Shown: positions 1-7,277 of the stretch, one piece after another
How the letters are laid out: each line of letters begins with the position of its first letter
How positions within the stretch are numbered: position 1 is the first letter of the stretch
Source: Spirochaetota bacterium
GTDB lineage: Bacteria; Spirochaetota; Brevinematia; DTOW01
NCBI GenBank assembly: GCA_025061835.1
Contig: JANXAC010000001.1
Location: 202,684-266,683 of the forward strand
Length of the DNA: 64,000 nucleotides
Direction of reading: 5' to 3'
Made by a program: the position numbers and the translations under genes
The notes under the pieces: generated by a model
Databases searched by the model: none
Told to the model about the DNA's origin: nothing
What the model saw: the letters and a program-made list of their open reading frames with translations, nothing else

Positions 1-25
1 GATTTTTATCTTAAGGAGTCCAGGT

Positions 26-481
26 ATGGGAATGTTTACGTCTCTAAACATAGCAGGTAGTGGTCTAACAGCACAGAGATTTAGACTTGATGTAATAGCA
101 AATAATATCGCTAATGTTGAAACAACGAGAACTACTGAAGGAGGTCCCTACCAGAGACAAAGAGTTGTACTTATGCCGAGAGATGATAGTTTGAAGTTCA
201 AAAGTTATCTTTTACCTGAAGCACTGCAACCTGGTCAGGGTGCTGGTGTTAAGGTTGTAAAAGTTGAGAAAGACAATAATCCTCCAAGGATGGTTTATGA
301 CCCATCTCATCCAGATGCCATAAAGTATGGTAAGTATAAAGGTTATGTCTTGTATCCTAATGTGAATGTAGTCCAAGAAATGGTTGATATGATATCAGCG
401 TCAAGATCCTACGAAGCAAACGTAACCGTAATAAACTCAACTAGACAGATGTTTGAAAAGGCTCTGCAGATTGGTAGATAA
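26..481 (+). CDS. flgC: Flagellar basal-body rod protein FlgC
   Basis: Proximal rod subunit of the flagellar basal body, acting in the periplasm after export by the flagellar type III system. The 151-residue length is normal for FlgC. The N-terminus has the rod/hook signature [20 protein letters not shown] followed by NNIAN, and the C-terminus has the [20 protein letters not shown] helix that packs in the rod. The start follows AAGGAG 8 bases upstream. flgB would be expected just left of the window. fliE, the usual next gene, is not here: a convergent gene follows instead, so the rod operon ends or is split at this point. Confidence 0.95.
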   Translation: MGMFTSLNIAGSGLTAQRFRLDVIANNIANVETTRTTEGGPYQRQRVVLMPRDDSLKFKSYLLPEALQPGQGAGVKVVKVEKDNNPPRMVYDPSHPDAIKYGKYKGYVLYPNVNVVQEMVDMISASRSYEANVTVINSTRQMFEKALQIGR

Positions 482-487
482 AATCTG

Positions 488-613
488 TTATTTGCTTCTC
501 TTTCTCATTTCATATTGCCTTTTTTTATTCCTGTAGTCAATATAGAAGATCAGCGCTAGAAGTCCTAGTAATATCACCAATAACACTACTGCTATCAGTA
601 TTATTCTTGCCAT
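488..613 (-). CDS. Small single-span membrane peptide, 41 aa, unknown
   Basis: Open frame of 41 codons, ATG at 613-611 with GAGG about 7 bases upstream, and TAA at 490-488. The product has an N-terminal hydrophobic stretch of about 24 residues (starting MARIILIAVVLLVILLGLLA) and a basic tail rich in Arg and Lys (RNKKRQYEMRKRSK). This is a classic N-out, positive-inside small membrane protein. It overlaps the 3' end of the upstream amidohydrolase by 77 bases in another frame. The amidohydrolase tail in the overlap is Asp/Ser/Thr-rich and unlike its family, which suggests that the small gene, not the hydrolase tail, is the constrained reading. No family recognised. Confidence 0.55.
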   Translation of the reverse strand: MARIILIAVVLLVILLGLLALIFYIDYRNKKRQYEMRKRSK

Positions 614-1859
614 AGTCATCCTCTACGGTAATAGGAATAAATGGCAACTGTTTCTTGAAACCTACAAACTTCCATACTGTCCTCATAAGCCCTTCAAGAG
701 AACCGACAATTATCCGGTTTTGCCTATCAATTATTGCTTTTGAGTATTCAATGTTATTTGAGAATTTGTCAAAGAGTTCTTGGTAGTAATCGTAACCATA
801 TCTAGGTATCCCATTTATGAATACCAACTCAATGTCGTTAAACCACGCTTGAGTTATGTTTGAAAACAGATCCTCATTGTTTCTCCTGAATATCGTTATG
901 TCCGCAAGATAACCTTTCCTTATATAGCCTACCTTGCTTTGTATCCTGAAAGCTTTCGCTGGATTTTTCGTTATCATATAAAGTATCGTTCTATCGCTTA
1001 GTTCCTCACCATACTTACTCTTGTATGCCATCTTAAGAAACCTCATTTCTTCAAGAATGTTCATACCTCCTGACATTGGTGAGTCCGTTCCCAAAGAAGT
1101 ATTTATGCCTTTTGCCAACCATTCTTTTATTCTAGCAATTAACTTAAACATAAAGTAATTTGACACAGGACAGGTTACAAGATGAGCTCTTGCTTTTGCT
1201 ATTCTGTCAAGGTCTTCATCTGATAGCGCAAGGCCGTGTACCATAACCGTATGGTCTGTTAGTGCTCCGTAATCTATCAAGTAATCAACACCTTTCATTG
1301 ACTCTTCGTCAAAACCCTCTTCTATATGAGTTACAAAGGGCCAGTTATTCTCAACTGCTCTCCTGTGTTCTATGTCAACTCCATCTCCCCACTTGAGGTC
1401 GTAAGAAGATACTTCATGTGCAAGACAGTATTCTCTTATAACCTTAATAGGTAATTTGTCTATGAAGTTATCGTTTACTTTGTGAGGGATGTGATCCATA
1501 ACAGTAGTTACGCCAGATATCAGGTTTTTATACGAACCAATCAGGTAGAGATAGAAGTTTGGTATTCTACTTCTCTCCTTATAAAGGTCGGAGGACTTTA
1601 GTATATCATCCCAGGGTTTCCAAGATATGTGAGGACCCTCTCCGACTCTGGGCCAGTATGAACCCAACAAGTGGTCGTGTGCGTTGATTATTCCTGGTAT
1701 TGCTATCGTGTTTTTGGTTAGAAGCACATTAATATCCGCCTTAGTTTTATACTCGCTTACATCAATGATAAGACCATTCGTAGTGTCAATGTATATACCT
1801 TTATCTTCTACTACCTCATCAGGTGTTATTATTATCCCTGGCTTCAAAAACAATATCAT
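537..1859 (-). CDS. Amidohydrolase-family metal-dependent hydrolase
   Basis: Member of the amidohydrolase superfamily (cytosine/guanine deaminase and chlorohydrolase branch, TIM barrel with a bound metal), 440 aa. Metal-binding residues are visible in the usual order: HxH at about residues 61-63 in GIINAHDHLLG, a His near 177 in VTHIEEGF, a His near 208 in VMVHGLAL, and the Asp in LGTDSPMSGG near 260. The C-terminal ADITIFRRN resembles the composite beta-sandwich end of this family. The substrate cannot be told from sequence. No Shine-Dalgarno precedes the ATG. The last 25 or so residues are encoded in the overlap with the 41-aa membrane peptide and look non-homologous. A deaminase of nucleobase derivatives or another cyclic amide is equally possible. 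Confidence 0.8.
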   Translation of the reverse strand: MILFLKPGIIITPDEVVEDKGIYIDTTNGLIIDVSEYKTKADINVLLTKNTIAIPGIINAHDHLLGSYWPRVGEGPHISWKPWDDILKSSDLYKERSRIPNFYLYLIGSYKNLISGVTTVMDHIPHKVNDNFIDKLPIKVIREYCLAHEVSSYDLKWGDGVDIEHRRAVENNWPFVTHIEEGFDEESMKGVDYLIDYGALTDHTVMVHGLALSDEDLDRIAKARAHLVTCPVSNYFMFKLIARIKEWLAKGINTSLGTDSPMSGGMNILEEMRFLKMAYKSKYGEELSDRTILYMITKNPAKAFRIQSKVGYIRKGYLADITIFRRNNEDLFSNITQAWFNDIELVFINGIPRYGYDYYQELFDKFSNNIEYSKAIIDRQNRIIVGSLEGLMRTVWKFVGFKKQLPFIPITVEDDYGKNNTDSSSVIGDITRTSSADLLY

Positions 1860-2062
1860 ACTAGATATATTCGGAAATCAGTATTATTAAAAATAGTCTC
1901 TCTGTAAAATTTTTCAAGTTGTTTTAATACTTGAGATTCAGCAGAGATCCGAGATTTTCTCAATAGATCTCAAGTTTCAGGTTTGTTATCGAACTATTTG
2001 AAAGTTTTCGCCGTTTGGTTTATTGAAGAAAGCGATTAGTGGTTGACATAATTATTGTGAAT

Positions 2063-2899
2063 ATGAAAGTGTTGTTAGTAATTCTGCTAACTTTCATGTT
2101 TCTCACCTATGACTGCTATGCTGTAGTTATTGATAGTTTAGGTAAGAAATTTGAGCAGAAGAGATACACTAGGGTAATATCTCTTGCTCCTAGTATAACA
2201 GAAACTCTGTTTTTTATGGGACTCGGTGATAGGTTGATAGGTGTTACTAGGTATTGTGGAGTAGAAAGGGAAATTGTGGGGGGGATTTACGACCCAGACC
2301 TTGAGAAGATAATAAAACTAAAACCTGACTTGGTCCTGATGCTAAAGATGGGGAGTTATGAAAACTATGAGTACCTTGTGAGAAGAGGTGTAAAGGTATT
2401 CGTTCTTGACTACAAACGAGTAGATGATATAGTTGATAATATGTTCAAACTCTCAAGACTCCTTAAAGGAGAAGAAAAGGAGGAAATTATCAGGAGTTTC
2501 AGATACTCCTTCTATGCTAGTGTCAGAAATGCTATTCAGTTCGCAAAAGGTAAGAGGTTTTTCTTCTTATATTCCTATCCACTAATATACACAGCCAGTT
2601 CTAATAGTTATGCATCTGATATAGTAAGAAGAATTGGAGGAATAAACGTAGTTGATCACCTGAAATCACCTTACCAGACGCTTACAGTTGGAGTTGAAAC
2701 TCTGCTTAAGTTGTCTCCAGATATCATTGTATTATCTACCGAAAACAACAAACTAATTGAGGAGGAACTTAGGAATCTAGGGCTTAATTCTACTTTCATA
2801 AGTGTTGATCCTATGGAGATAAGTCCATCTGTTAGAATAACCAACTTCCTTTTGAAACTCATCTCAAATTTGAAATCCCCGGTTGTTCCATCTAGATAG
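2063..2899 (+). CDS. Periplasmic-binding protein, BtuF/FepB-like (PF01497 type)
   Basis: Solute-binding protein of the vitamin B12/siderophore class. RVISLAPSITETLFFMGLGD is the hallmark N-terminal motif, followed by LEKIIKLKPDLVL and a C-terminal LLKLSPDIIVLST lobe. The first residues from the chosen ATG (MKVLLVILLTFMFLTYDCYA) form a signal peptide. An upstream GTG at 2039 would add eight residues ahead of it and is less likely. No ABC permease or ATPase is adjacent, so the protein either works with a transporter elsewhere or is an orphan. The long repeat-filled gap follows it. The ligand (corrinoid, haem or ferric chelate) is not determinable. Confidence 0.8.
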   Translation: MKVLLVILLTFMFLTYDCYAVVIDSLGKKFEQKRYTRVISLAPSITETLFFMGLGDRLIGVTRYCGVEREIVGGIYDPDLEKIIKLKPDLVLMLKMGSYENYEYLVRRGVKVFVLDYKRVDDIVDNMFKLSRLLKGEEKEEIIRSFRYSFYASVRNAIQFAKGKRFFFLYSYPLIYTASSNSYASDIVRRIGGINVVDHLKSPYQTLTVGVETLLKLSPDIIVLSTENNKLIEEELRNLGLNSTFISVDPMEISPSVRITNFLLKLISNLKSPVVPSR

Positions 2900-3186
2900 T
2901 TTATCTTCCAGGTTCAATAGTCTTGATCTCCGTAGTAGTTTACAATTTTCAACGATGTTCTACTTATAACTTTGTTGAGATATTGATAGTAGATTTTTTC
3001 AGAAGGACTTCTAAAGAGTAAGAGGTTGGAATAAATGGTAAAAAATAACAGTAATCAATCTCAGCATTAGCTTCCTAAAAGCGTTATGGGTATGTCTGCG
3101 TGACAATGTAGTTCATATCAGAAATGTTTAGAACGATGATAGGAATTTGTCCTACGAGTCTGTTAACCAATTCCAGCCATACGGTT

Positions 3187-3255
3187 GATAATAACATGAT
3201 TAAAATAATAACGATAATAAATAATAATAATATATATTATTATCATTATTATTGT
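3187..3255. repeat. AT-rich trinucleotide tract with 20-bp palindrome
   Basis: Run of about 65 bases almost wholly A/T with repeated AAT/ATA triplets, containing the perfect palindrome ATAATAATATATATTATTAT at 3224-3243 and a nearly symmetric extension on both sides. It lies immediately left of the first TGTGCG element at 3253. An unwinding-prone tract beside a cluster of protein-binding repeats is the layout of bacterial replication origins, but no dnaA gene or canonical DnaA box (TTATCCACA) was seen nearby, so the role is inference. Confidence 0.7.
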
Positions 3256-3714
3256 GCGCGTTTTTTATACAAAAATATTTTGGTAAAAATTGCTGAAGAG
3301 TGCTTCGGGACTTTGATTGAATGCACGCACAAAATTGTGCGTAGCAATGTGCGTACAATGTGCGTTTGTGCGTCAATGTGCGTAAAAAGGCTAAATTATG
3401 TTAACTTTGTGCGTCAATGTGCGTAGAAGATTCTTTGTTGATACCAAAATATTTTGGTAAATGGGCTCAAAAGAGTGCTTAAAGACTTACAGATCCAATC
3501 ACGCACATTTTGTGCGTGTCAATGTGCGTCGCATCACCAAAATATTTTGGTTTTTAATCCAAAAATGCAAGTCTTGAAGGTATATTGAAACATATTAAGA
3601 TTCACGCACAAACGAATATTTTCCACTAGCAACCAATTTACCAAAATATTTAGGTATTTTCTTTTGAAGGGTATATTCTGAATAGGTTTTGAATGCGCGC
3701 ACATTTTTGTGCGT
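3253..3714. repeat. TGTGCGT / ACGCACA repeat family, about 15 copies
   Basis: Copies of TGTGCG(T) on the plus strand start at about 3253, 3337, 3348, 3359, 3367, 3377, 3408, 3418, 3511, 3523 and 3708. Inverted copies (ACGCACA or GCGCACA) start near 3325, 3501, 3604 and 3697. Several pair into dyads: ACGCACAAAATTGTGCGT at 3325-3342, ACGCACA-TTT-TGTGCGT at 3501-3517, GCGCACA-TTTT-TGTGCGT at about 3697-3714. The 20-mer TTTGTGCGTCAATGTGCGTA occurs exactly twice, at 3365-3384 and 3406-3425. Many copies are preceded by CAA (CAATGTGCGT). Such GC-containing words stand out in AT-rich surroundings. Confidence 0.9.
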
Positions 3715-3765
3715 GTAAGAGAGATACCTAAAATACGACTAAAATTGATACCAAAATATTTTGGT
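3269..3765. repeat. Palindrome ACCAAAATATTTTGGT, five copies
   Basis: Perfect 16-bp palindrome at 3443-3458 (18 bp with flanking T/A), 3536-3551 and 3750-3765, and one-mismatch copies at 3269-3284 and 3640-3655. A half-site-like ACCTAAAATA lies at 3726. The last four are spaced 93, 104 and 110 bases apart. The full dyad symmetry suggests sites for a dimeric DNA-binding protein. The copies interleave with the TGTGCGT family, so two different proteins may bind this block. Confidence 0.9.
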
Positions 3766-3774
3766 TTTAGGTAG

Positions 3775-3799
3775 TCTAATTTTATTAGAATAATCTAAT
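3775..3799. repeat. TCTAAT / ATTAGA triple motif ahead of fliS
   Basis: TCTAAT (3775-3780), ATTAGA (3784-3789) and TCTAAT (3794-3799) alternate with short A/T spacers, so either neighbouring pair can form a hairpin. It lies 55 bases upstream of the fliS ATG and may be an operator or a leader structure. Function unknown. Confidence 0.5.
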
Positions 3800-3854
3800 T
3801 TATATCTTAAGCTTTAAACTAAAGAACTTCTACTTGATTCCGAAAATTAGGTCT

Positions 3855-4274
3855 ATGAACTACGCTAGGGTTTATAAAGAAGCGCAGATTGAGACTGCGA
3901 CACCTGTAAAGTTGGTTGTTATACTCTATGATATAATAATCAACTCAATTGACCAGGCTCTCAAATACTTTGAGACAAGGAAGTATGACCTTTCTAATAA
4001 GGAGTTAGCTAGAGCGCAGGAAGGGCTTATTGAACTTATGACTGCTCTTGATTTTGAAAAAGGGCAGGATATTGCTAACAACCTTTACTCAATATACCTG
4101 TATTGTAGCAAAAGATTGTTTGAAGGAAACATTGAAAAAAACAAGGATATACTACTTGAGGTAAGGAATATACTGGGAAAATTAAGAGACGCGTGGGAGC
4201 AAATATCCAATATGAACCAAAATGTCAACGGGCGTGAAGAGGTTGTCTCAAAGAGTGTTGATATCAAAGGTTAG
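3855..4274 (+). CDS. fliS: Flagellar export chaperone FliS
   Basis: Cytosolic chaperone that binds the flagellin C-terminus and prevents premature polymerisation. MNYARVYKEAQIETATPVKL is the FliS opening, followed by LVVILYDIIINSIDQALKY and a helical-bundle body ending in QISN. The ATG at 3855 gives 139 aa, the usual length. A TTG at 3834 in the same frame would add seven residues and seems unnecessary. No fliD or flagellin gene is adjacent. The gene sits directly downstream of the repeat block, so its expression may be influenced by whatever binds there. It converges on thiD. Confidence 0.9.
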   Translation: MNYARVYKEAQIETATPVKLVVILYDIIINSIDQALKYFETRKYDLSNKELARAQEGLIELMTALDFEKGQDIANNLYSIYLYCSKRLFEGNIEKNKDILLEVRNILGKLRDAWEQISNMNQNVNGREEVVSKSVDIKG

Positions 4275-4287
4275 GGATAAATACTCA

Positions 4288-5082
4288 TTAATAAGTTTTT
4301 AAAACTCTAAACCCCTGACCTATGTAAATACCGTTCTTTATAGCGATGGATATAAACCTTTTAGCTTTTCTTATTGCTTCCAGAGGTTTCTCTCCTTTTG
4401 TTAGGTATGCGGTTATAGCAGCTGAGAAACTACACCCTGTTCCGTGAACATCACCTTTGTAGTGTTTTTTGGATTTCATTATTACGAAATCCTTTCCGTC
4501 ATACACAACATCAACTGCGTATTTCCCTTTTAGGTGTCCTCCTTTTACTATCACATACCTAGGTCCCATTTTATATATTTCGGTTGCTGATTTTTTCATA
4601 TCGCTTATGTTGTTTATCTTCATTCCTGATAGTAGTTCTGCTTCTGGAATGTTAGGTGTTATGATCAGAGCAAGAGGTAAGAGTCTATTAACGAGTGCTT
4701 CAACTGCATCTTGTTTTAGCAGGGGGTCTCCACCTTTTGCTCGCATAACAGGGTCTATTACGAGTCCCTTTAGTTTTCCTTCATCTAAAACTTTTTTTAG
4801 GTATTCACTTACAGCATTTACTATCTGTTCGTTGGATAGCATTCCAGTTTTGCTGTAATGTATGTTTAGGTCAGAGAACAATGACTCAAGTTGCTTTACC
4901 ACAAATTCAGGTGAAACATCATAAATGCCTTGAACTCCTAAAGTATTTTGTGCTGTCAGAGATGTTATGACGGATGCGCCAAAAACGCCGATTCTATTGA
5001 AAGTTTTTAGGTCAATCTGAATACCGGCCCCACCACCACTATCAGAACCTGCTATTGTTAATGCTACCTTTTCATTTGCCAT
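4288..5082 (-). CDS. thiD: Hydroxymethylpyrimidine/phosphomethylpyrimidine kinase ThiD
   Basis: Phosphorylates HMP and HMP-phosphate to HMP-PP for thiamine synthesis; ribokinase-like fold, cytosolic. Visible motifs: LTIAGSDSGGGAGIQIDLK at the N-terminus, GVFGASVITSLTAQNT, DPVMRAKGGDPLL, VKGGHLKGK, and the C-terminal anion-hole motif GDVHGTGCSFSAA. 264 aa, full length. A GAGGGGG ribosome site and a good promoter lie upstream. No TPP riboswitch was recognisable in the short leader. thiE, the next enzyme in the pathway, lies separately at 26.6 kb. Confidence 0.95.
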   Translation of the reverse strand: MANEKVALTIAGSDSGGGAGIQIDLKTFNRIGVFGASVITSLTAQNTLGVQGIYDVSPEFVVKQLESLFSDLNIHYSKTGMLSNEQIVNAVSEYLKKVLDEGKLKGLVIDPVMRAKGGDPLLKQDAVEALVNRLLPLALIITPNIPEAELLSGMKINNISDMKKSATEIYKMGPRYVIVKGGHLKGKYAVDVVYDGKDFVIMKSKKHYKGDVHGTGCSFSAAITAYLTKGEKPLEAIRKAKRFISIAIKNGIYIGQGFRVLKTY

Positions 5083-5106
5083 AATCTAGCCCCCTCAAAG
5101 TATCAA

Positions 5107-5135
5107 AAGATAGCAACTTTTAGAAGGTTCGTCAA
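5107..5135 (-). promoter_or_regulatory. Predicted sigma-70 promoter of thiD
   Basis: On the minus strand TTGACG (5135-5130), a 17-base spacer and TATCTT (5112-5107). Transcription would begin near 5100, giving a leader of about 18 bases with the GAGGGGG ribosome site. Confidence 0.55.
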
Positions 5136-5177
5136 GGTTTTTGCTAGATCGGGTCCGATTTTCAAAAAATCAATCTT

Positions 5178-5777
5178 TCAGAACCTTGGAAGGTTTAGGT
5201 TAAGTAGGTAGGATGTTATTCTTATCATAACTATAACCCCTATACATATCCAAACAGAGACTACAAAAGGAAATATTGAAGTTTTGACGAATAGTAAGAA
5301 TAAAACTAATCCTACGATACTTGCAGTTGCGTATATCTCCTTTTCCAGAACGAAAGGAACTTCTTTAACAAGTATATCTCTCAGAATTCCACCACCTATT
5401 CCAGTTATCAGCCCAACTATTACTACTCCAATATCAGGTAAGTTAGCATTAAGTCCCCTCTCTGCACCAATGATACTAAAAACTCCAAGTCCTAGAGCAT
5501 CCAGATAAACTAGAATGCTTTTATACTTCTCAACGAATTTTCTAAACACAACTACTATCAGAATACCTAAAAGTATAGCGAATGTGTAGTTAAGGTCGTA
5601 GAAATAGAATGGTATTCTGTTTATGATAATATCTCTTATGGTTCCACCGCCGACAGCAGTTAGAAAACTTACAACGAATATACCGAAAAGGTCTAGTTTC
5701 TTTTCAAGTCCTCTTATCGCTCCAGTGGAAGAGAAAACCATTGTCCCAAACAAGTCAAATACATATAGGATGTTCAT
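5178..5777 (-). CDS. UPF0126 / TRIC-type membrane protein
   Basis: Integral membrane protein of 199 aa built of two homologous halves. Each half carries the family signature: GAIRGLEKKLDLFGIFVVSF then LTAVGGGTIRDIIINRIPF in the first, and GAERGLNANLPDIGVVIVGL then ITGIGGGILRDILVKEVPF in the second. Six or seven hydrophobic spans are evident. E. coli relatives (YicG) have been linked to glycine uptake and the fold resembles TRIC cation channels; the substrate here is unknown. It begins 1 base after the prfB stop, so the two are almost certainly co-transcribed. Confidence 0.88.
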   Translation of the reverse strand: MNILYVFDLFGTMVFSSTGAIRGLEKKLDLFGIFVVSFLTAVGGGTIRDIIINRIPFYFYDLNYTFAILLGILIVVVFRKFVEKYKSILVYLDALGLGVFSIIGAERGLNANLPDIGVVIVGLITGIGGGILRDILVKEVPFVLEKEIYATASIVGLVLFLLFVKTSIFPFVVSVWICIGVIVMIRITSYLLNLNLPRF

Positions 5778-5778
5778 A

Positions 5779-6885
5779 TCATTTTGTTCTGTTGATATAT
5801 GCCCACTTTATGTAAGCGTTTATAAACTCATCAATCTCACCATCTAAAACTTGAGATGTCTTTGCTGTTTCAACTCCTGTTCTGTGGTCCTTTACAGAGT
5901 TGTAAGGATGAAGTATATAACTTCTTATTTGGTTACCCCAAGAAATGTTTTTCTTTTCACCTGCTACTTCCTCTTGTTTTTCTTTCAACTCTTTTTGTTT
6001 GAGTTCATAGAGTTTGGATTTCAGTATCTTTATTGCTAGCTCCTTGTTCTGTATCTGTGACCTTTCGTTTTGAATTGACACTACTATACCCGTTGGTATG
6101 TGTGTTATTCTTACTGCGGACTCCGTTTTGTTGACATGCTGTCCTCCTTTGCCACTTGACCTGAATGTTTCAATCTTTATTTCTGAAGGGTCTATTATGA
6201 TCTTATTGTCCTCTTTCAGTTCGGGAATCACATGAACAGCGGAGAAGGAAGTATGTCTTCTTTTGGATGCATCAAAAGGTGATATTCTCACAAGCCTGTG
6301 GATTCCTGTTTCTGACTTAAGGTAGCCGAAAGCAAAAGCACCTTGAACATAGATAGTCACATCTTTTATTCCTGCAACATCATCAGGTAGGAAATCTACA
6401 ATTTCATATTTGAAACCTTTTCTATCAAGAAATCTTGTATACATTCTGAACAACATTGCTGCCCAGTCGCACGACTCAACACCTCCAGCTCCCGGGTGTA
6501 TGTTCATAAAACAGTTGCTATTATCAATCTCATAGTCAAAAAACTTCTCAATCTCATATTCATTCAATTTATCTTCTATTGCTTTTAGTTCTTTGTTTAT
6601 CTCTGAAAGTAAATTTTCATCTTCCATCTTTTCTGCTTCTTGTGATAAGTTTGTAATGTCAAATGCTTCTTTTCTTAGGTTGATCCACTTTTCAATCTCT
6701 TTCTTTAGGTTGTTCTGTTCAACTAATAGTGATGATGCATACTGGATGTCGTTATTTGAGTAGGCTTTTGAGATAAGTTCTGTTATCTCCTTCATCCTTT
6801 CTAACTTTTGAGGTATTTTGAATATCTCAAGGTTTTGTTCAATTCTAGCAAGAAGGGACTTTGACTTGTCGTATGTGAATCCCAT
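5779..6885 (-). CDS. prfB: Peptide chain release factor 2
   Basis: Recognises UGA and UAA stop codons and triggers peptidyl-tRNA hydrolysis. It shows the RF2 SPF anticodon tripeptide in [15 protein letters not shown], the catalytic GGQ loop in [20 protein letters not shown], and the C-terminal [13 protein letters not shown]. 368 aa is full length in one frame. The programmed +1 frameshift with an internal UGA near codon 26, which regulates RF2 in most bacteria, is absent: the region reads through as [13 protein letters not shown]. No Shine-Dalgarno precedes the ATG; a TATAAT box lies only 6 bases upstream. Confidence 0.95.
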   Translation of the reverse strand: MGFTYDKSKSLLARIEQNLEIFKIPQKLERMKEITELISKAYSNNDIQYASSLLVEQNNLKKEIEKWINLRKEAFDITNLSQEAEKMEDENLLSEINKELKAIEDKLNEYEIEKFFDYEIDNSNCFMNIHPGAGGVESCDWAAMLFRMYTRFLDRKGFKYEIVDFLPDDVAGIKDVTIYVQGAFAFGYLKSETGIHRLVRISPFDASKRRHTSFSAVHVIPELKEDNKIIIDPSEIKIETFRSSGKGGQHVNKTESAVRITHIPTGIVVSIQNERSQIQNKELAIKILKSKLYELKQKELKEKQEEVAGEKKNISWGNQIRSYILHPYNSVKDHRTGVETAKTSQVLDGEIDEFINAYIKWAYINRTK

Positions 6886-6891
6886 AACTGA

Positions 6892-6897
6892 ATTATA
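6892..6897 (-). promoter_or_regulatory. TATAAT box 6 bases before the prfB ATG
   Basis: TATAAT on the minus strand at 6897-6892, with 6 bases to the ATG at 6885. Normal spacing puts transcription start at or next to the A of ATG, so prfB mRNA may be leaderless. No ribosome-binding site is visible. Confidence 0.45.
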
Positions 6898-6974
6898 AAT
6901 AAGTTTCTAACTACTATCTCAACTAACCTTGACACAAAACTAAAGAGGTTATTAAATTTTAATGCGGAGGATGT

Positions 6975-7274
6975 ATGACAAAGCAGGAAGTTTTGGATCT
7001 TCTCAAAGCGATATATGACCCTGAAATAGGTCTTGATATAGTCAATCTAGGGCTTATATACAGAATTGATATATCCGAGGATGGAAAGAGTGTTGATCTT
7101 GATATGACATTAACATCGGTAGGTTGTCCGATAGGTCCTACCTTAATCAACATGGTTGAAGAAGTCTTGAAGTCAAAGTTTGAAAATGTTAGTGTGAATG
7201 TTGTGTTTGACCCACCTTGGACACCAGAGATGATATCGGATGAAGGTAAGCAGGCTCTAGGATTATTCTACTAG
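6975..7274 (+). CDS. MIP18/DUF59-family protein (SufT-like)
   Basis: Small acidic Fe-S cluster assembly or carrier protein of 99 aa. Family motifs are DPEIGLDIVNLGLIY at the N-terminus, LTSVGCPIGPTL with the conserved Cys, and the C-terminal DPPWTPEMISDEGKQALG. Homologues (SufT, PaaD domain) support maturation of Fe-S enzymes, several of which are encoded in this window (Hox subunits, radical SAM enzymes, GltB). Strong GGAGG ribosome site. Divergent from prfB and 3 bases upstream of the DUF58 gene, so probably co-transcribed with it. Confidence 0.88.
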   Translation: MTKQEVLDLLKAIYDPEIGLDIVNLGLIYRIDISEDGKSVDLDMTLTSVGCPIGPTLINMVEEVLKSKFENVSVNVVFDPPWTPEMISDEGKQALGLFY

Positions 7275-7277
7275 TTT

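Larger units (their letters stand above)
2900..3854. other. Gene-free block of 955 bases filled with repeats
   Basis: No convincing gene lies between the BtuF-like gene and fliS. From 2900 to about 3180 I see nothing recognisable. From about 3187 to 3800 the sequence is dominated by four kinds of structure listed separately: an AT-rich trinucleotide/palindrome tract, about 15 copies of TGTGCG, five copies of a 16-bp palindrome, and a TCTAAT/ATTAGA set next to fliS. An open frame of 100 codons at 3124-3426 is an artefact of the repeats. Confidence 0.8.

Noticed and set aside
3124-3426. 100-codon open frame on the plus strand in the repeat block
   Set aside because: Its translation is low-complexity (Asn/Ile/Tyr run and Cys/Val repeats) produced by the DNA repeats, with no ribosome site.
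5083-5177. TPP riboswitch before thiD
   Set aside because: The leader is about 18 bases and lacks the CUGAGA-type core.
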